The notes under the pieces: generated by a model
What the model saw: only the letters and a program-made list of their open reading frames with translations
Told to the model about the DNA's origin: nothing
The model's database searches: none
Shown here: piece by piece, positions 26,340 to 36,900 of the stretch
How positions within the stretch are numbered: the stretch's first letter is position 1
Layout of the letters: each line of letters starts with the position of its first letter
Origin: Montifringilla adamsi
Taxonomy: Eukaryota > Chordata > Aves > Passeriformes > Passeridae
Assembly (NCBI GenBank): GCA_017590115.1
Contig: JAGGNK010003335.1
Span: forward strand, 8,185,916-8,249,915
Direction: 5' to 3'
Length of the DNA stretch: 64,000 nucleotides
Position numbers and translations under genes: made by a program

Positions 26340-26723
26340 TTGTGGACGCCTTGCAGGTTCGGGGGGCGAAGGGCTCTGGCTGCACAAGGGTGTGATGCAG
26401 CAATGGGGAAGTGTGTCAGGGACGCCGACAGAGGCGGGCGCGTGAGATTCCAAATGGGAGCAATTAAATGAGGAGGGGCAGGGCTGGAGGGGGGCACTGC
26501 TGGGAAGCGGAGTTAAATTCGGGTCAGCGAAGAGAAGCAGCAAGTGGCAGCGTGTCTGCAGCTGTCCCAGCCCCGCCGGGTCCCGTCTGTGCCGGCAGCC
26601 CTGGGGCTCTCTGCCTGCGCCAGGCTGCGAGGGCTGGCCAGCACCTGCTGCCAGCCCCACCGAGCTGCAGCCTGCCCCGGGGCCCATTACACACCGTGAT
26701 TAATATGCAGAGACCAGAGCGAC

Positions 26724-26822
26724 TGGCAAAGATAATTACACAGCGAGTCAATTGGCTGGCAAAGTTAATTATGCGGGGAGTCAAATGAGTGGCAAACCGA
26801 GTGACTGAGGCAGAATAAAGAA
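26724..26822 (+). promoter_or_regulatory. Three 33-bp units with TGGCAAA and TAATTA motifs
   Basis: Units start at 26724, 26757 and 26790, exactly 33 bp apart. Each begins TGGCAAA, which includes the NFI half-site TGGCA. Units 1 and 2 continue with a homeodomain core (GATAATTACA, GTTAATTATG) and then GAGTCAA, an AP-1-like half-site. Unit 3 keeps TGGCAAA and the GAGTGACTGA part but lacks TAATTA. Further TGGCA copies follow at 26827 and 26841. The exact spacing, close to three helical turns, would put equivalent sites near the same DNA face. A clustered binding platform is an inference. No coding frame is credible here. Confidence 0.6.
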
Positions 26823-26956
26823 ACATTTGGCAGTGACAAATGGCAAAACAAGTTGCTCAGACCGGGGGGTCAAGCGGGCTGGACACTGGATGCGCTCTCC
26901 GGCAGCAGAAGCTGGCGCGGTGTCAGCGGCGTCGCTGCCTGGCACCGAGCCCGGCA

Positions 26957-26974
26957 GGGCAGGGCAGGGCAGGG
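26957..26974 (+). other. G-quadruplex-type motif
   Basis: Four GGG runs separated by CA dinucleotides (a (GGGCA)n tract), fitting the canonical four-run pattern with 2-base loops. It lies inside CpG island 2, where such motifs are common near promoters. Confidence 0.75.
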
Positions 26975-27445
26975 CAGCCCCGGCTCCAGCGGGACCCGCA
27001 GCCTCCGCTTCAACCACCCCGAACCCCGAGGCGCTGAACTTCCCTGCGCCTCAGGACTGAGCGCTGTCCCCATTGCGCCACACGAGGAAGTGTTTTGCAT
27101 TCTCTCCAGCCGAATATTAAGCAGATGCATCGACCTGGAGAGCAGAAATATGAACTGACCCGGAGCGAGCTGAGTGCGCACCAGCGGTGCCCTCGCAGCG
27201 CGCTCGGGAGCTACAGGGAAAGGAAAGGTTTTCCTGCTGCCATTACCAGTCCAAAGCAGGAAAACCCTACTGACTCAGAGAGGTTTCTACTACGACGGAC
27301 TAACAAGCCACATTTTATCCGGAAACCAGCTAGATCTACTTTTCCTGACTGTGAGCAAATGTGTGTTTTTCAAGGACTTAGTGAAAGAAGATGGCACAGA
27401 GCTTTGAGATCTCTTTGGGAAACGTTACATACTTTATTTCAATTT

Positions 27446-27507
27446 CTATTCTATTCTATTCTATTCTATTCTATTCTATTCTATTCTATTCTATTCTATT
27501 CTATTCT
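27446..27507 (+). repeat. (CTATT)12 microsatellite
   Basis: Twelve perfect copies of CTATT (reverse complement AATAG), immediately right of CpG island 2. Perfection over 60 bp implies recent expansion and likely length polymorphism. An overlapping plus-strand open frame with a Tyr-Ser-Ile-Leu-Phe repeat is merely the translation of this tract. Confidence 0.95.
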
Positions 27508-30480
27508 TAGTAAGACCCCTGAAGTGACCTGTAAAGGGCCAAAGGGAAGCACATAGCTCTGACCTTTTTATTCCTTACTAGGTATAACCAATCCCCACAA
27601 TTGATATCCTGGAGTGTTCGGGACTGTTCCTTGCTTTCTTCTGCAATAGTAAACTTACATGAATGTCAGAGCCAGAGTTCCCAAAAATTATGTTATGCCT
27701 AGAAGTTACTGAAACAAACCACTGAAGGAAAAAGAATGTTTAATCCTTACATCTGCAATAGTTTTGGTTTGTTAGCATCCACTTCATTCTGCTGGCCAGT
27801 TGGCATGGTTGGACAATGAAGGGCTTTGAGACCACACCTGCTAGGAAAGCTCAGGCGTCTATAATTCACATTTACATACAAGTTCTCCAGTAAACTGAAA
27901 GAAATGAAAGTCAACTTTTGTTAATTGCTTACAAAAACAGTTTTCCCAAACTATATCTAGTGTTTGCCAGATAAATTCTGTTCTTTATGTGCAACACTTT
28001 CATATCTGACTCCAGCATTTTATTTGAAACCAATGTATTTCTTCTGAGTTGTGCTACTATAATCATGAGGAAAAAAATGGGAAATAAAAAGAAGGAAAGG
28101 CAACTCCAAAACACCAGGCAGTTTAAAACAAAGAAGAACAAATAACAATAGCTATGCAGAGAGTCAACGTGGTACATGAAAAATAAGTCCTTTCTAGGTC
28201 ACGCTTAAATTTGCATTAATGGCCTTCTTGTCAAATTATCTCAGGGGAACTTCAGATTAGCATGCAAAAGAAGCATGATACAAACTAGAGCAGTAATACT
28301 TGTTTTATTTACCAGACCATTTTTTCCAAAGGAACTAACTAAATATGAGAATTTTGAGGGATCTGACTTTCATCTTTTAAAAAGGAAGCACAGGAAGAGC
28401 TCACCGTAATTAGCAGCTAGTCAAATAACATATAATTCCTCTCCGTATTTACTCAGCAGTGTGTACTTTAATCATGGCAAATATTAAACTGACCCTAGCC
28501 ACCTCCTTCTATAGACTGGCTCAGGAGCCCATTTGTTCAGTTATTGGATAAGCTTTTAAGAAAACAAATGTTACCAAGTGCATTTAAAAGTAAACACAGG
28601 GTATTCCCAAATCTGTGTCTGAAAACTCATTTGATAAATAAGATAGAGAGTGGAGGAAAAAAAAAGAAGTCATAAGCATTTAATCTGCTAGTCCAATAGA
28701 GATGTAATAGAGGTGAGGAGGCCACCTAAGGGTTGTTGCTGATGTTTTGGAGGAGCAGGGCAGTCTATTGGCAAGATTTGGGAATCAGTGGAGATCCTGG
28801 CTTTTATTATTGTCTGGTGTGCCAGTGAACAGTGAGGAACCTCAAATTCCTGCTGCTTCAGCAGATCATGTGGGACCCTCCCCCGTTTGGCTCGCACACC
28901 CATCAGCATCCAGTGAGATCTTTGGGCCTCTTTGTGTCCCCTTCAGCAGCTGAACAGGAAGCATTTACTGAGGATGCTCCACATCTCCAGCGCTGGCAGG
29001 AGGTGGAATCTGGAGATGGTTTCATGCTGCAGCCTCACACCGGGAGGGCCAGGGTACCACACATCAACTCGCTGCTATGGTTTGCTACAAAACCAACCTA
29101 CTCTTGCACAAAGGCAGCCTGGAGATAACAAATGGACCTCTGCACCCAGCTCTGAAGGGTGTGTGGGCACACAGACATAAAGGCTGTCTGACCTCTAAAG
29201 GGAGTATCACTCATGTCATCAAATCTCTGCTGTCAGAGCAGGGAACTGCACCAGAAAACCTTTCCTGAAATGCTGAAATCTCAACACTGGCCTAGCAATG
29301 TACCAGATACAAGAACAGTGCCATTATCATTTACTTCAGGATGAGAAAAGTGAAACAAATCTTTTGAATTAACACTCAACTTTACAAATAGCCCAGAGCA
29401 GTTAAGTTCTGGGACTTTCTTGAAACTCTTCTGATTTTTAAAGCTCATCAAGACTTTGCAGCTGGAATGGGAGTAGATAATGCAGCCCAGACACTGCTAT
29501 GGGAAAGAAACTCAACAGGGTGAGACAAGAAACTGCAGCTGGCAGAAACTATTTACACCCACTTCATGGAGTCACCAACTGCTACAGGGGGCACAAGGTA
29601 CTGGAAAAATCATGCATTTAAGGCACCTAGGGCAAGAGACAAGAAGCTGATAAAATAATTTTTTTTATAGATGGTGCCTACAGTGAATACACAGTTACCT
29701 GCTTGCATCCTGGTATATTCAAATGCTGATTTTCAGAATTACAAGACCCACAAATTAACGTGGTTTGATCAGCAGTTTTACACTGCTCAGCCACGGCTGC
29801 TTTCATTATCTGCCACCCATCTGTACTGTTGGTATGCTTGGCTCTTTTACAGTGTTGATCATGTCTGATTTAACATGCCAGGTTACATTAACAGCTCTGA
29901 AACCCAAATGGCCACACAAGTCCTGGAAAAGCGGTTGGGCTGCTTTGCTGCTGTTACACATTACATTCCCCTCCTCATTGTCACTAAATCCAACCCGAGA
30001 AGCACTTCTAGGGGGAGAGACCATTAGCCACCAAACACCCCAGGGCATCACAGCAGTCCACAAAGCTGATACTTTCTGCCAGCAGCTCTAAAATGTGCAG
30101 AGCTTGTCAGGTTTCTGGGCACCCCTCCTCCCCCCAATTAGTCATACCAGTGACTTCTCTGTGCAAGGAATTAGGAAGAGGGGAAAAAAAAGAAGAGCTT
30201 TTCCTCTGGCTTCCAGTTTAATGAAAGGCTTAAAAGTTCAGTGAATCCAGAGAATGTAACCTTTGGGGTTCTCATGAAGAACAATGAAAATAATAAAAAA
30301 AATCTAATGTTTCTTAAGCAAGTATATCTCTTAAAACTCTTACAAATCTTAGCCTTTTTGGTGGAAAAAACTTAAACCAGAGGCAGATCAGAGTCTTGTC
30401 AGCCTGCTATAAGATTAAATAGTCTATTAATCAAAAATCAGATTAACAATACTTTGTTAAAACTAATTATGTGAGGAAAG
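27508..30480. other. Noncoding stretch, no gene seen
   Basis: No supported exon. AT-rich sequence dominates 27900-28700 and contains several TAAT cores. Short A runs occur at 28068, 28659 and 30184. The frames between 28688 and 29268 overlap on both strands and are judged spurious. Confidence 0.5.
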
Positions 30481-30780
30481 CCAGCTTCTTGTTGCATTGC
30501 CAAAATATTGGATATATTTTTTTTTTTTATTCATTGCATCATTTTAGACCAAATGTTTTGGCAGCTTAATTAGAGGCAGGTGGTGCCATTGCCATAATTA
30601 CACAGAATTCCTCACATTTTGTCATCATGCTTATTAGAGCCCTTGATTCAGCATGAAAGGGAAGCATCCTGGCCAACCAAATATTGCAGCAGTTTTTATG
30701 GGAAATGCAATGCACCTTTATATGAGAGCAGCCTTGCTTAGAGGATGCCAAATATTTATTTCAGCTGCAGGACAATAGTG
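30481..30780. promoter_or_regulatory. Possible conserved noncoding element
   Basis: Homeodomain cores TAATTA at 30567-30572 and 30595-30600 flank an E-box CAGGTG (30577-30582). ATTGCC/GCCAT words, a T-rich run (30517-30529) and CCAAATATTGCAGC follow. The sequence is ordered and non-repetitive, as in conserved enhancers. No alignment was available, so this is motif-based inference. Confidence 0.3.
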
Positions 30781-30833
30781 CCTTTTCCAGTAGGAAACAG
30801 TTAAATGAGACCAAAAGCTCTCAACCCCAAATG

Positions 30834-30925
30834 AAACCCAAACTCACTGCAGTCAGTGGCAGCATTCCCATTGACTTAATTGGGACCAAAACCCAGCTGG
30901 CTTTCCTGAGCAGGGTAAGACTGAT
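30834..30925. mobile_element. Old amniote interspersed-repeat fragment
   Basis: The string CATTCCCATTGACTTAATTG followed by GGACC, preceded by AAACCCAAACTCACTGCAGTC, closely resembles a repeat common in reptile and bird genomes whose core is CCCATTGACTTCAATGGG. The core is imperfectly palindromic, as in MITE-type elements. I do not assert a family name. The fragment is short and degraded. Confidence 0.4.
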
Positions 30926-33900
30926 TTATATAGGATGGATGTGGGACAAGTCCACAAACACAACTGAGATCAGAACTTGGCTCATTCATCTCTCGGGAGC
31001 TGGTCTGGCTGTGGCCAGGGAAAGCAGAGCTGGATTTGGCTTTCAGGACAGCTCAGGATCACAGCCCTCAGCCCACTCAGTTCCAAAAGGTGATAATGCT
31101 TTTTTCCCGTGGTCCTGATAAGGTTTATGCTGAGGCTGTAAAGAGAGTGGTCGTGTTCAGTTCAAGGTCACAGAGTCGTTTCCTTTACCTACACATCTGA
31201 AAAAATGATAAAACTTCAACTGCTACTGCCACCTTCACAGACTTCTGCAGTTAGAACAGCCCTGGGACTTGCACTGCACCAGCTGGCACAAAGGGGGAAT
31301 TCAGATCTCATGCCAGGCACAGGGCTGATTTTTCAGAGTGACAGAGCACGTGTAGATGGCAAAGTTACAGTCTGTGCATCCCTGGGAGTCAGATGACCTC
31401 TCAGCCTTGGATGGTCCTTCTGGGCCAGGGAAATTGTGCCATGGCACACAAAGGAGGGGTGCAATCTGTATCACCTCATGGTTTTCAGCATCCCAGATGC
31501 AAGTCCATTCCAAGTCCCAGGTTAACAACCCAGACTGGCACCTCTGCACACACAGTATGCACCACAGCTGAGCCTCACTGAAATGGAGCTAAAAGATAAT
31601 CTATATCTGCATTTTTGGCACCTTTGTCCCCTTTCCCATTTCTACCATCTTATTTTTTCCAACCACACAAATTATTTTAGGATTGTGCCCCTTAGAGTGA
31701 GCTCTGAGGTCTCTGTGCAGCTCATGTGTGGAGCTCCCTCTGATCTGGATATGATGCTTCCAGCATGAGAGAGCTATAAATCAAAATCAGTGCTACAGAA
31801 TGTGAGGAATAAAGTTCTTTAGGCACGACATTTCCCTTAAGCCTTCTCATTTATCCCTGAGATCTTACACTGCCTGTTCAAAGTTAGAGACAGGACTGAA
31901 GTTCTCATCTGTGCTAGCCAATTTCTTGTTGATCTTAAAGGTTTTAGACCATTCAATCCATGCTCTTCTGCAAGGAATCGGGCCAAGACAAAATATAAAA
32001 AATATTGCAAAGAGCAAACCAGGAAATTCACTGGGAGAAAACAAAAATTTCCCCATGCCTGGTTGGCCATTTGGGAATCAGCTTGAGGAAATCAGTGCTG
32101 TACTTCCCTCTGCTTTGAATTTGGAGCCCACACCCCACGTAGGTAAGAGAGACAGCAGCAGCAGCTTCAGTGGTGTTTTGGTTCTCCCAACTCAGGCTTT
32201 TTCTGTGGGCCTGATTCTGTTGGGCAGAACTGATGGGAGCTCAGCTTCCCTCAGCAAGGTCAGCTATTTCCTGGTTTACCTGGGCACAGTCTTAAAGAAC
32301 TGTGAATAAATTCCAGTGTAGCCAATATATTTTATCCCCTTTCTAATGCATGCAACAGTTTTAAACCCTTGTGGCTACTGTTATTTTAATGCCAATAACC
32401 TAGCAATAATCATCTTATAGCTGTAGTTTCAATGAAGTACTTAAGATGTCACTGAGTCTCATAAGGTGCAATCAACTCAAAGCCTGAGTAAAAGTATTAG
32501 AGATTATCAGATTTTAGGGTGTTTTCTATATACACAGCTAATAAACTCTGAAAGGTATTAGAAAAGACCAACAATAAATAAAGATTGTGAGACCATAAAA
32601 GACATTATTTAAGATACTTTTGTAACTAAAAACTGAACAAGTATATCCTGCCCCTCATGTAAACTCTGAAGCTTGCAATGAAGAAAAGAATCTCCTAAAA
32701 TGAATCTTTGGGCTTCTGTCTTTTCAAGAAATAGAACTTGGTTTCCAAGAAATAGAACTTGAGCACTGAAATGAGTGTTCAGCTGAAAGGAAAGCAAGAC
32801 CAAGGGCTTGAGATGAAAACTTGAGTTGTTTTTCTGCACAGGGAGAAGGGATGGAAGGACAGGATGGAGCAGTTGTCAGAAGCACAGCTTGTTCTGTATT
32901 TCTGCATTTCTGTTTTGGACGGACTCCAAGCTCCAAATGAAAATACTCTGCCCTACACTACAAGGGAGTTTTAATCCAGCCCAAATTTAGCAGCCACAGC
33001 ATCTCTTCCCCTGTGGCAGTGAGCATTTAACAGAGCACCGCTGCAGTCATCTCTGTCTTTTCCAAACCCGCCACACTGCAGGGGAAACCTCCATGTCTCA
33101 TTTTTATTATTTCCCAAATGAAACCCCGGGAAGTTTCCCCCAGGGAACACTCACCTCTCTGCTGCTGGAGCTGAGGAGGGGTGAGAGCACAGCAGAGGCT
33201 CAGCAGGAGCAGCAGTGCCCGTGGAAGGCTCAGCCCTGGCACAGCTGCCCTTGCCTGGCGCTGTGCTGGGCCAGGCTGGCTCAGGTGCTCCCAGGGCTGC
33301 CTGTGGGTCCAGCCCAGGCAGGGAACCCTTCCCTCTCTATAAACACCCAGCTGAACGCCTCCAGCCACGGCAGCCCTGCTGGGAAATGGGCAAAGAGAGC
33401 TTTGGGAACTGGAACACAGCTGAAAGCAGACTGTAACTCCTTTAATTTCTTGGAAAGGGAGAAAGGAGACATCAGTGCTTAGCACAATCACAGCTGGATG
33501 GCACAGTCCTCACTACAGCATTTTGCTTGCCTTAATTAGCCAGACTTTTTCTATTTAAATTAAAGGTGTTTCCTGGAAATGAAAGGCACAGCACAAGATT
33601 TGTTTGTAGATTTTAAGATGATACTTATGACAGTCATAGCCAACGTAGTGTAACAGATCAGAAACACTCCACATAAAGCTCTCTGCTTGTTTGGACCTTT
33701 AAAATATTCTGAATTTGTCTGTAATTGATGGAGAATCCAGCCCCACCAGAGACTTTGATCAGCCACCCTAGGATAGCATATCTCTATATTTTTACAGGGG
33801 ACATTTTCCAGACAGAAGTAATTTTTTTTAACAGGCACTTGGAAGCCCAGCCAGCCATAGGGCTGACTTTCCTCATGGAAGAGTCAGAAGCAAAAGCAAA

Positions 33901-34369
33901 CATTGTGCCTGGCTCCATGACACACCCAAGTGAACCAGGATGTTCATTATCACTCTGGCCATTGAGGTTAGGAACACAGCACTTCCTGAAAAACTCCAGT
34001 TCACAAGTCAGTGAAAGTTACTTGAGACTGACTCTAAATCCATACATTACTTTAAACAAGAAAGATTCCACGAAAGAAAGTAATTTTTTTACCAAAACAC
34101 ATCTTGCTTTGCATTCACCAGGACTCAGAGGTTCCAGCTCAGCTCAGCCCTGGGTCTTCACTCCCTGCTTGAACTGGAGGACCACCTGCCCCCAGCTCTC
34201 TCCCACCACTTGCACTTATTGATTTATTTCTAGTTCTGATTTTCAGCAACTCCTGTAATGCTCTGTGAAATGTCTCGTTTTCCCTGGCCATTATAACACC
34301 TACACTGTGTAAGGTTGGATGGAAAGTTTTTTTAGCTAAAAAAAACAATCAAAGCAAAACGATCCCTGT
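30926..34369. other. Noncoding stretch, no gene seen
   Basis: No supported coding exon. A 16-bp word, CAAGAAATAGAACTTG, occurs twice 21 bp apart (32725 and 32746), a small tandem duplication. The G+C-rich block at 33150-33420 is CpG-poor and open on both strands without recognisable protein content. Confidence 0.5.
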
Positions 34370-34600
34370 CAGTTTTATTTACTCCATATTTTAAAGGAAT
34401 AGACAGGCCAAAGTGTGTATTGCTTTGGCAATGCTTATTTCTCCCTTGCCAGCTTGAATAAAATCGATCACTGCCACTCCACAGGTGTGCTGTGGGTAGG
34501 GCATAGCAGGTATTCCATTAATTAATGTAATGCTCTTATCATTAGCATTCACCCTTTGATCATTCCCTATTGCCTTTTGTGCTGTTTGATTCAAACTCCA
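34370..34600. promoter_or_regulatory. Possible conserved noncoding element
   Basis: The block contains ATTAATTAATGTAATG, CTTATCATTAGCATTC (POU/GATA-like words), AAATCGATCA and an E-box-like CAGGTG in ordered single-copy sequence. No coding frame is convincing. The regulatory reading is inference from motif content. Confidence 0.25.
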
Positions 34601-36802
34601 GGTCAGTGACACGAAAGAGCCCAGGCTTTTCCTTGGAGAGGGCTTTGTCACCATGGTGGCTCTTTGCTCAGGGTGTCCCAAGCCTGGTGTCACTCATGGG
34701 AGGGTGCAGCAGCCATCTCCCCTTCTGCTGCAAGCTGTTGCCTCCCAGACCAGGCAGCTGAAGGAGTTGCAGGGTATTTGATTATGAGTGAAGGTTATTT
34801 CTGATCCTGCTGCTGCAAGTGGTGCTTGAAACAGCCAAGGGGGGGAAATCTTCACAGTGTGCTCAGCCCTGGTGCTCCACTGCACTGTTCAAGTCAAAAT
34901 GAATTAAGGCCATCCTTGACAGTCTCTGGTTTTTTCCTAATAATTTTCATTGCTGCTATCCTGGTCCAGTGCTTCTTGACACAGTTAATAGAAGTTCACA
35001 GGACAAAAGTGCCCACGAGACAGGGGGGGTTCAGAGACAGCTGCTTCTTGAATAACCAGCCCAGACCTGGCTGTGACAGAGTAAACTCCTTCCCACAGCA
35101 AGGGGGGGTGGGGAGATGGGGAAGCTTCAGAGCTTTCTGTGTGTGCTGGACAAGGCTGTTGCTCATGAGCTGCCTCAGATTTCAGGGGATGGACATTGGT
35201 CCTGCTGCCACAAGCTTGGGGAAGCACGGGGTCACCTTTGACAGGGACTGCAGTCCTGAATGTGAGAACCTGGGTGTCCATTTTCCAGTCCCCCACGCCC
35301 TGGGTCTGCCTCTTTTGTACTTCAAAGCCTTCACCTGTACTTCAAAGGCTTTGACCCCCACAATCCCTTATCAAGGAAATCAAAAGGAATTTTACTAGAT
35401 TAAATCAAAAGCAGATTTATAGGATTAAAGACTGTAGGATCAAGAATTCAGGTTGAAAAGGAGAAACACTGAAGTACTCAATGTACAGTAAAGAAATATA
35501 GTCATCCTTACATATCTGAGATGGGAATTTCCAAGAAATGCGAGGCAGGAAGGCACCCAAATCCCACTGAAATTCCTGGGAGCCTGGCACGTAATTGCAT
35601 TAGGGCACTTAAAAAAATCTCAATCGTGCTTATTAACTGTCTGTTATAAAATTTAAGCTATATATTTGCCCTTCTGTTTTACAAGGCAATAACCCAATTA
35701 ATGTGTGGATAAACTAGGAGGCCAAAGGGAATTGGATTATGTCTGAGGAAAACAGAGGAGCAATTAAAGTATCACTCTTCTAGGAGAGATTGAATTAACA
35801 TAGTAATGAAAACATTCCTGCCTGTTTGGGAAATGGGGACTAGGTCTCCAGTTCTGTGTCTGGGGATTAAGCAGCAAGAGCCCCTTGTGATACTCTATCA
35901 ATTGACATCTCAGCCATCATTTCAGTGCATGTGAGGTGGCCCAACAGGGACACTGAAAGAGCAGGGATTTAAAGAGTAAAGGTTCTTGTACTTCTTTCTG
36001 CCCCAAAGCTGCACCTTCCCACCAACCTCAGCCTCCCTCTCACACCCAGCAGCTGCTGCTCTCCTGCTTCCAAACAGTATTTCAGGTTTGAGTTCAAGAG
36101 AATGTTTTAATTAACAGAGAGCAACTTCTACCTGCAGCGATCTCATTAAACAGATGAATCCAACACTGGTCATGATTTGCCCTCAAAATGAAAATGGTGC
36201 CTCCAGGAAAACATAAGACAGTCTTATAAACCCACAGAAAACTATAACCATAAACCAAAATGCCTTGGAGTAACAAAACAGCCTCATTTTGCCCATCCTG
36301 CAGCTCTGGTCCACGGGCCTGTTTGGCTTTACCAAGTGTAAAAGTGCTCACAATGGTTAATGTTGGTGCATGGCTCCCCTTCCCCTGCGGTGCCAGTGCC
36401 AGGCTCTCAGCCCTGACAGCAACACTGGTGTGCACGGTGGTGGGAAATGAGTTATTACTCAGGGCAACAGGATGGCTCTGAAATCACAGTGATAATCCTT
36501 GATCGTGTACTCTTCAGACTGTGCTCCCCAGAGTTATAAGGATGCAAACAGTGCTGGAAATACATTAGCAGGAGAAAGAAGAGCTTCCATCCCTCTCATG
36601 GCTTTGTTAAAACTCTGCATTTTGCATTATTCTTTTGGCAGTGTGAGTTTAGTCCTGGGAATACTTAACAAACTGACAAGCTAACCAGTTTTGCCAATGA
36701 ATAGGATTTAATATATGAGGCTAGGGGAGGGTTTGATTTAATTGAGGATTTTGATAAAGCCATTTTCAGTTGTGTGCTGAAAAGTACTTGGACACCAGAG
36801 AG
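34601..36802. other. Noncoding stretch with an AT-rich homeodomain-motif block
   Basis: From 35590 to 35800 the sequence holds ACCCAATTAATGTGTGG, TGCTTATTAAC and AGCAATTAAAG, another enhancer-like composition. The 15-base word GTACTTCAAAGCCTT recurs with change 20 bp later (35317 and 35337). A 190-codon open frame at 34826-35398 starts at a non-ATG codon and resembles no known protein. Confidence 0.45.
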
Positions 36803-36900
36803 GATTATTTGGTTGCTCAACCAGAAAAGTAGTAGCAGAAAATTACTACTCATGCCCCAACATGGATTATTTTATTGCTCAACCAGAAAAGTAGCAGCAG
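36803..36900 (+). repeat. 61-bp-spaced direct duplication
   Basis: A 37-bp segment starting GGATTATTTGGTTGCTCAAC (36803-36839) recurs at 36864-36900 with three substitutions. The spacer is unrelated. This is a local segmental duplication without gene content. Confidence 0.85.

Larger units (their letters stand above)
26340..27250. promoter_or_regulatory. CpG island 2
   Basis: By hand count this roughly 900-bp block has nearly 60 CpG dinucleotides at a G+C content near 58 percent, an observed/expected ratio around 0.7. Flanking DNA is CpG-poor. The densest part is 26880-27230. It contains a 33-bp-period TGGCAAA/TAATTA array and a G-quadruplex motif. No clear CCAAT/TATA pair is visible, and open frames across it are not recognisable proteins. 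It could be an alternative promoter, a lncRNA promoter or a CpG-rich developmental enhancer. Confidence 0.6.

Noticed and set aside
27095..27556. 153-codon plus-strand frame with a pentapeptide repeat
   Set aside because: The repeat is the direct translation of the (CTATT)12 microsatellite and the remainder resembles no known protein.
34826..35398. 190-codon plus-strand frame with a hydrophobic segment
   Set aside because: It opens at a TTG codon, lacks an early ATG, has no recognisable domain and overlaps an opposite-strand frame.
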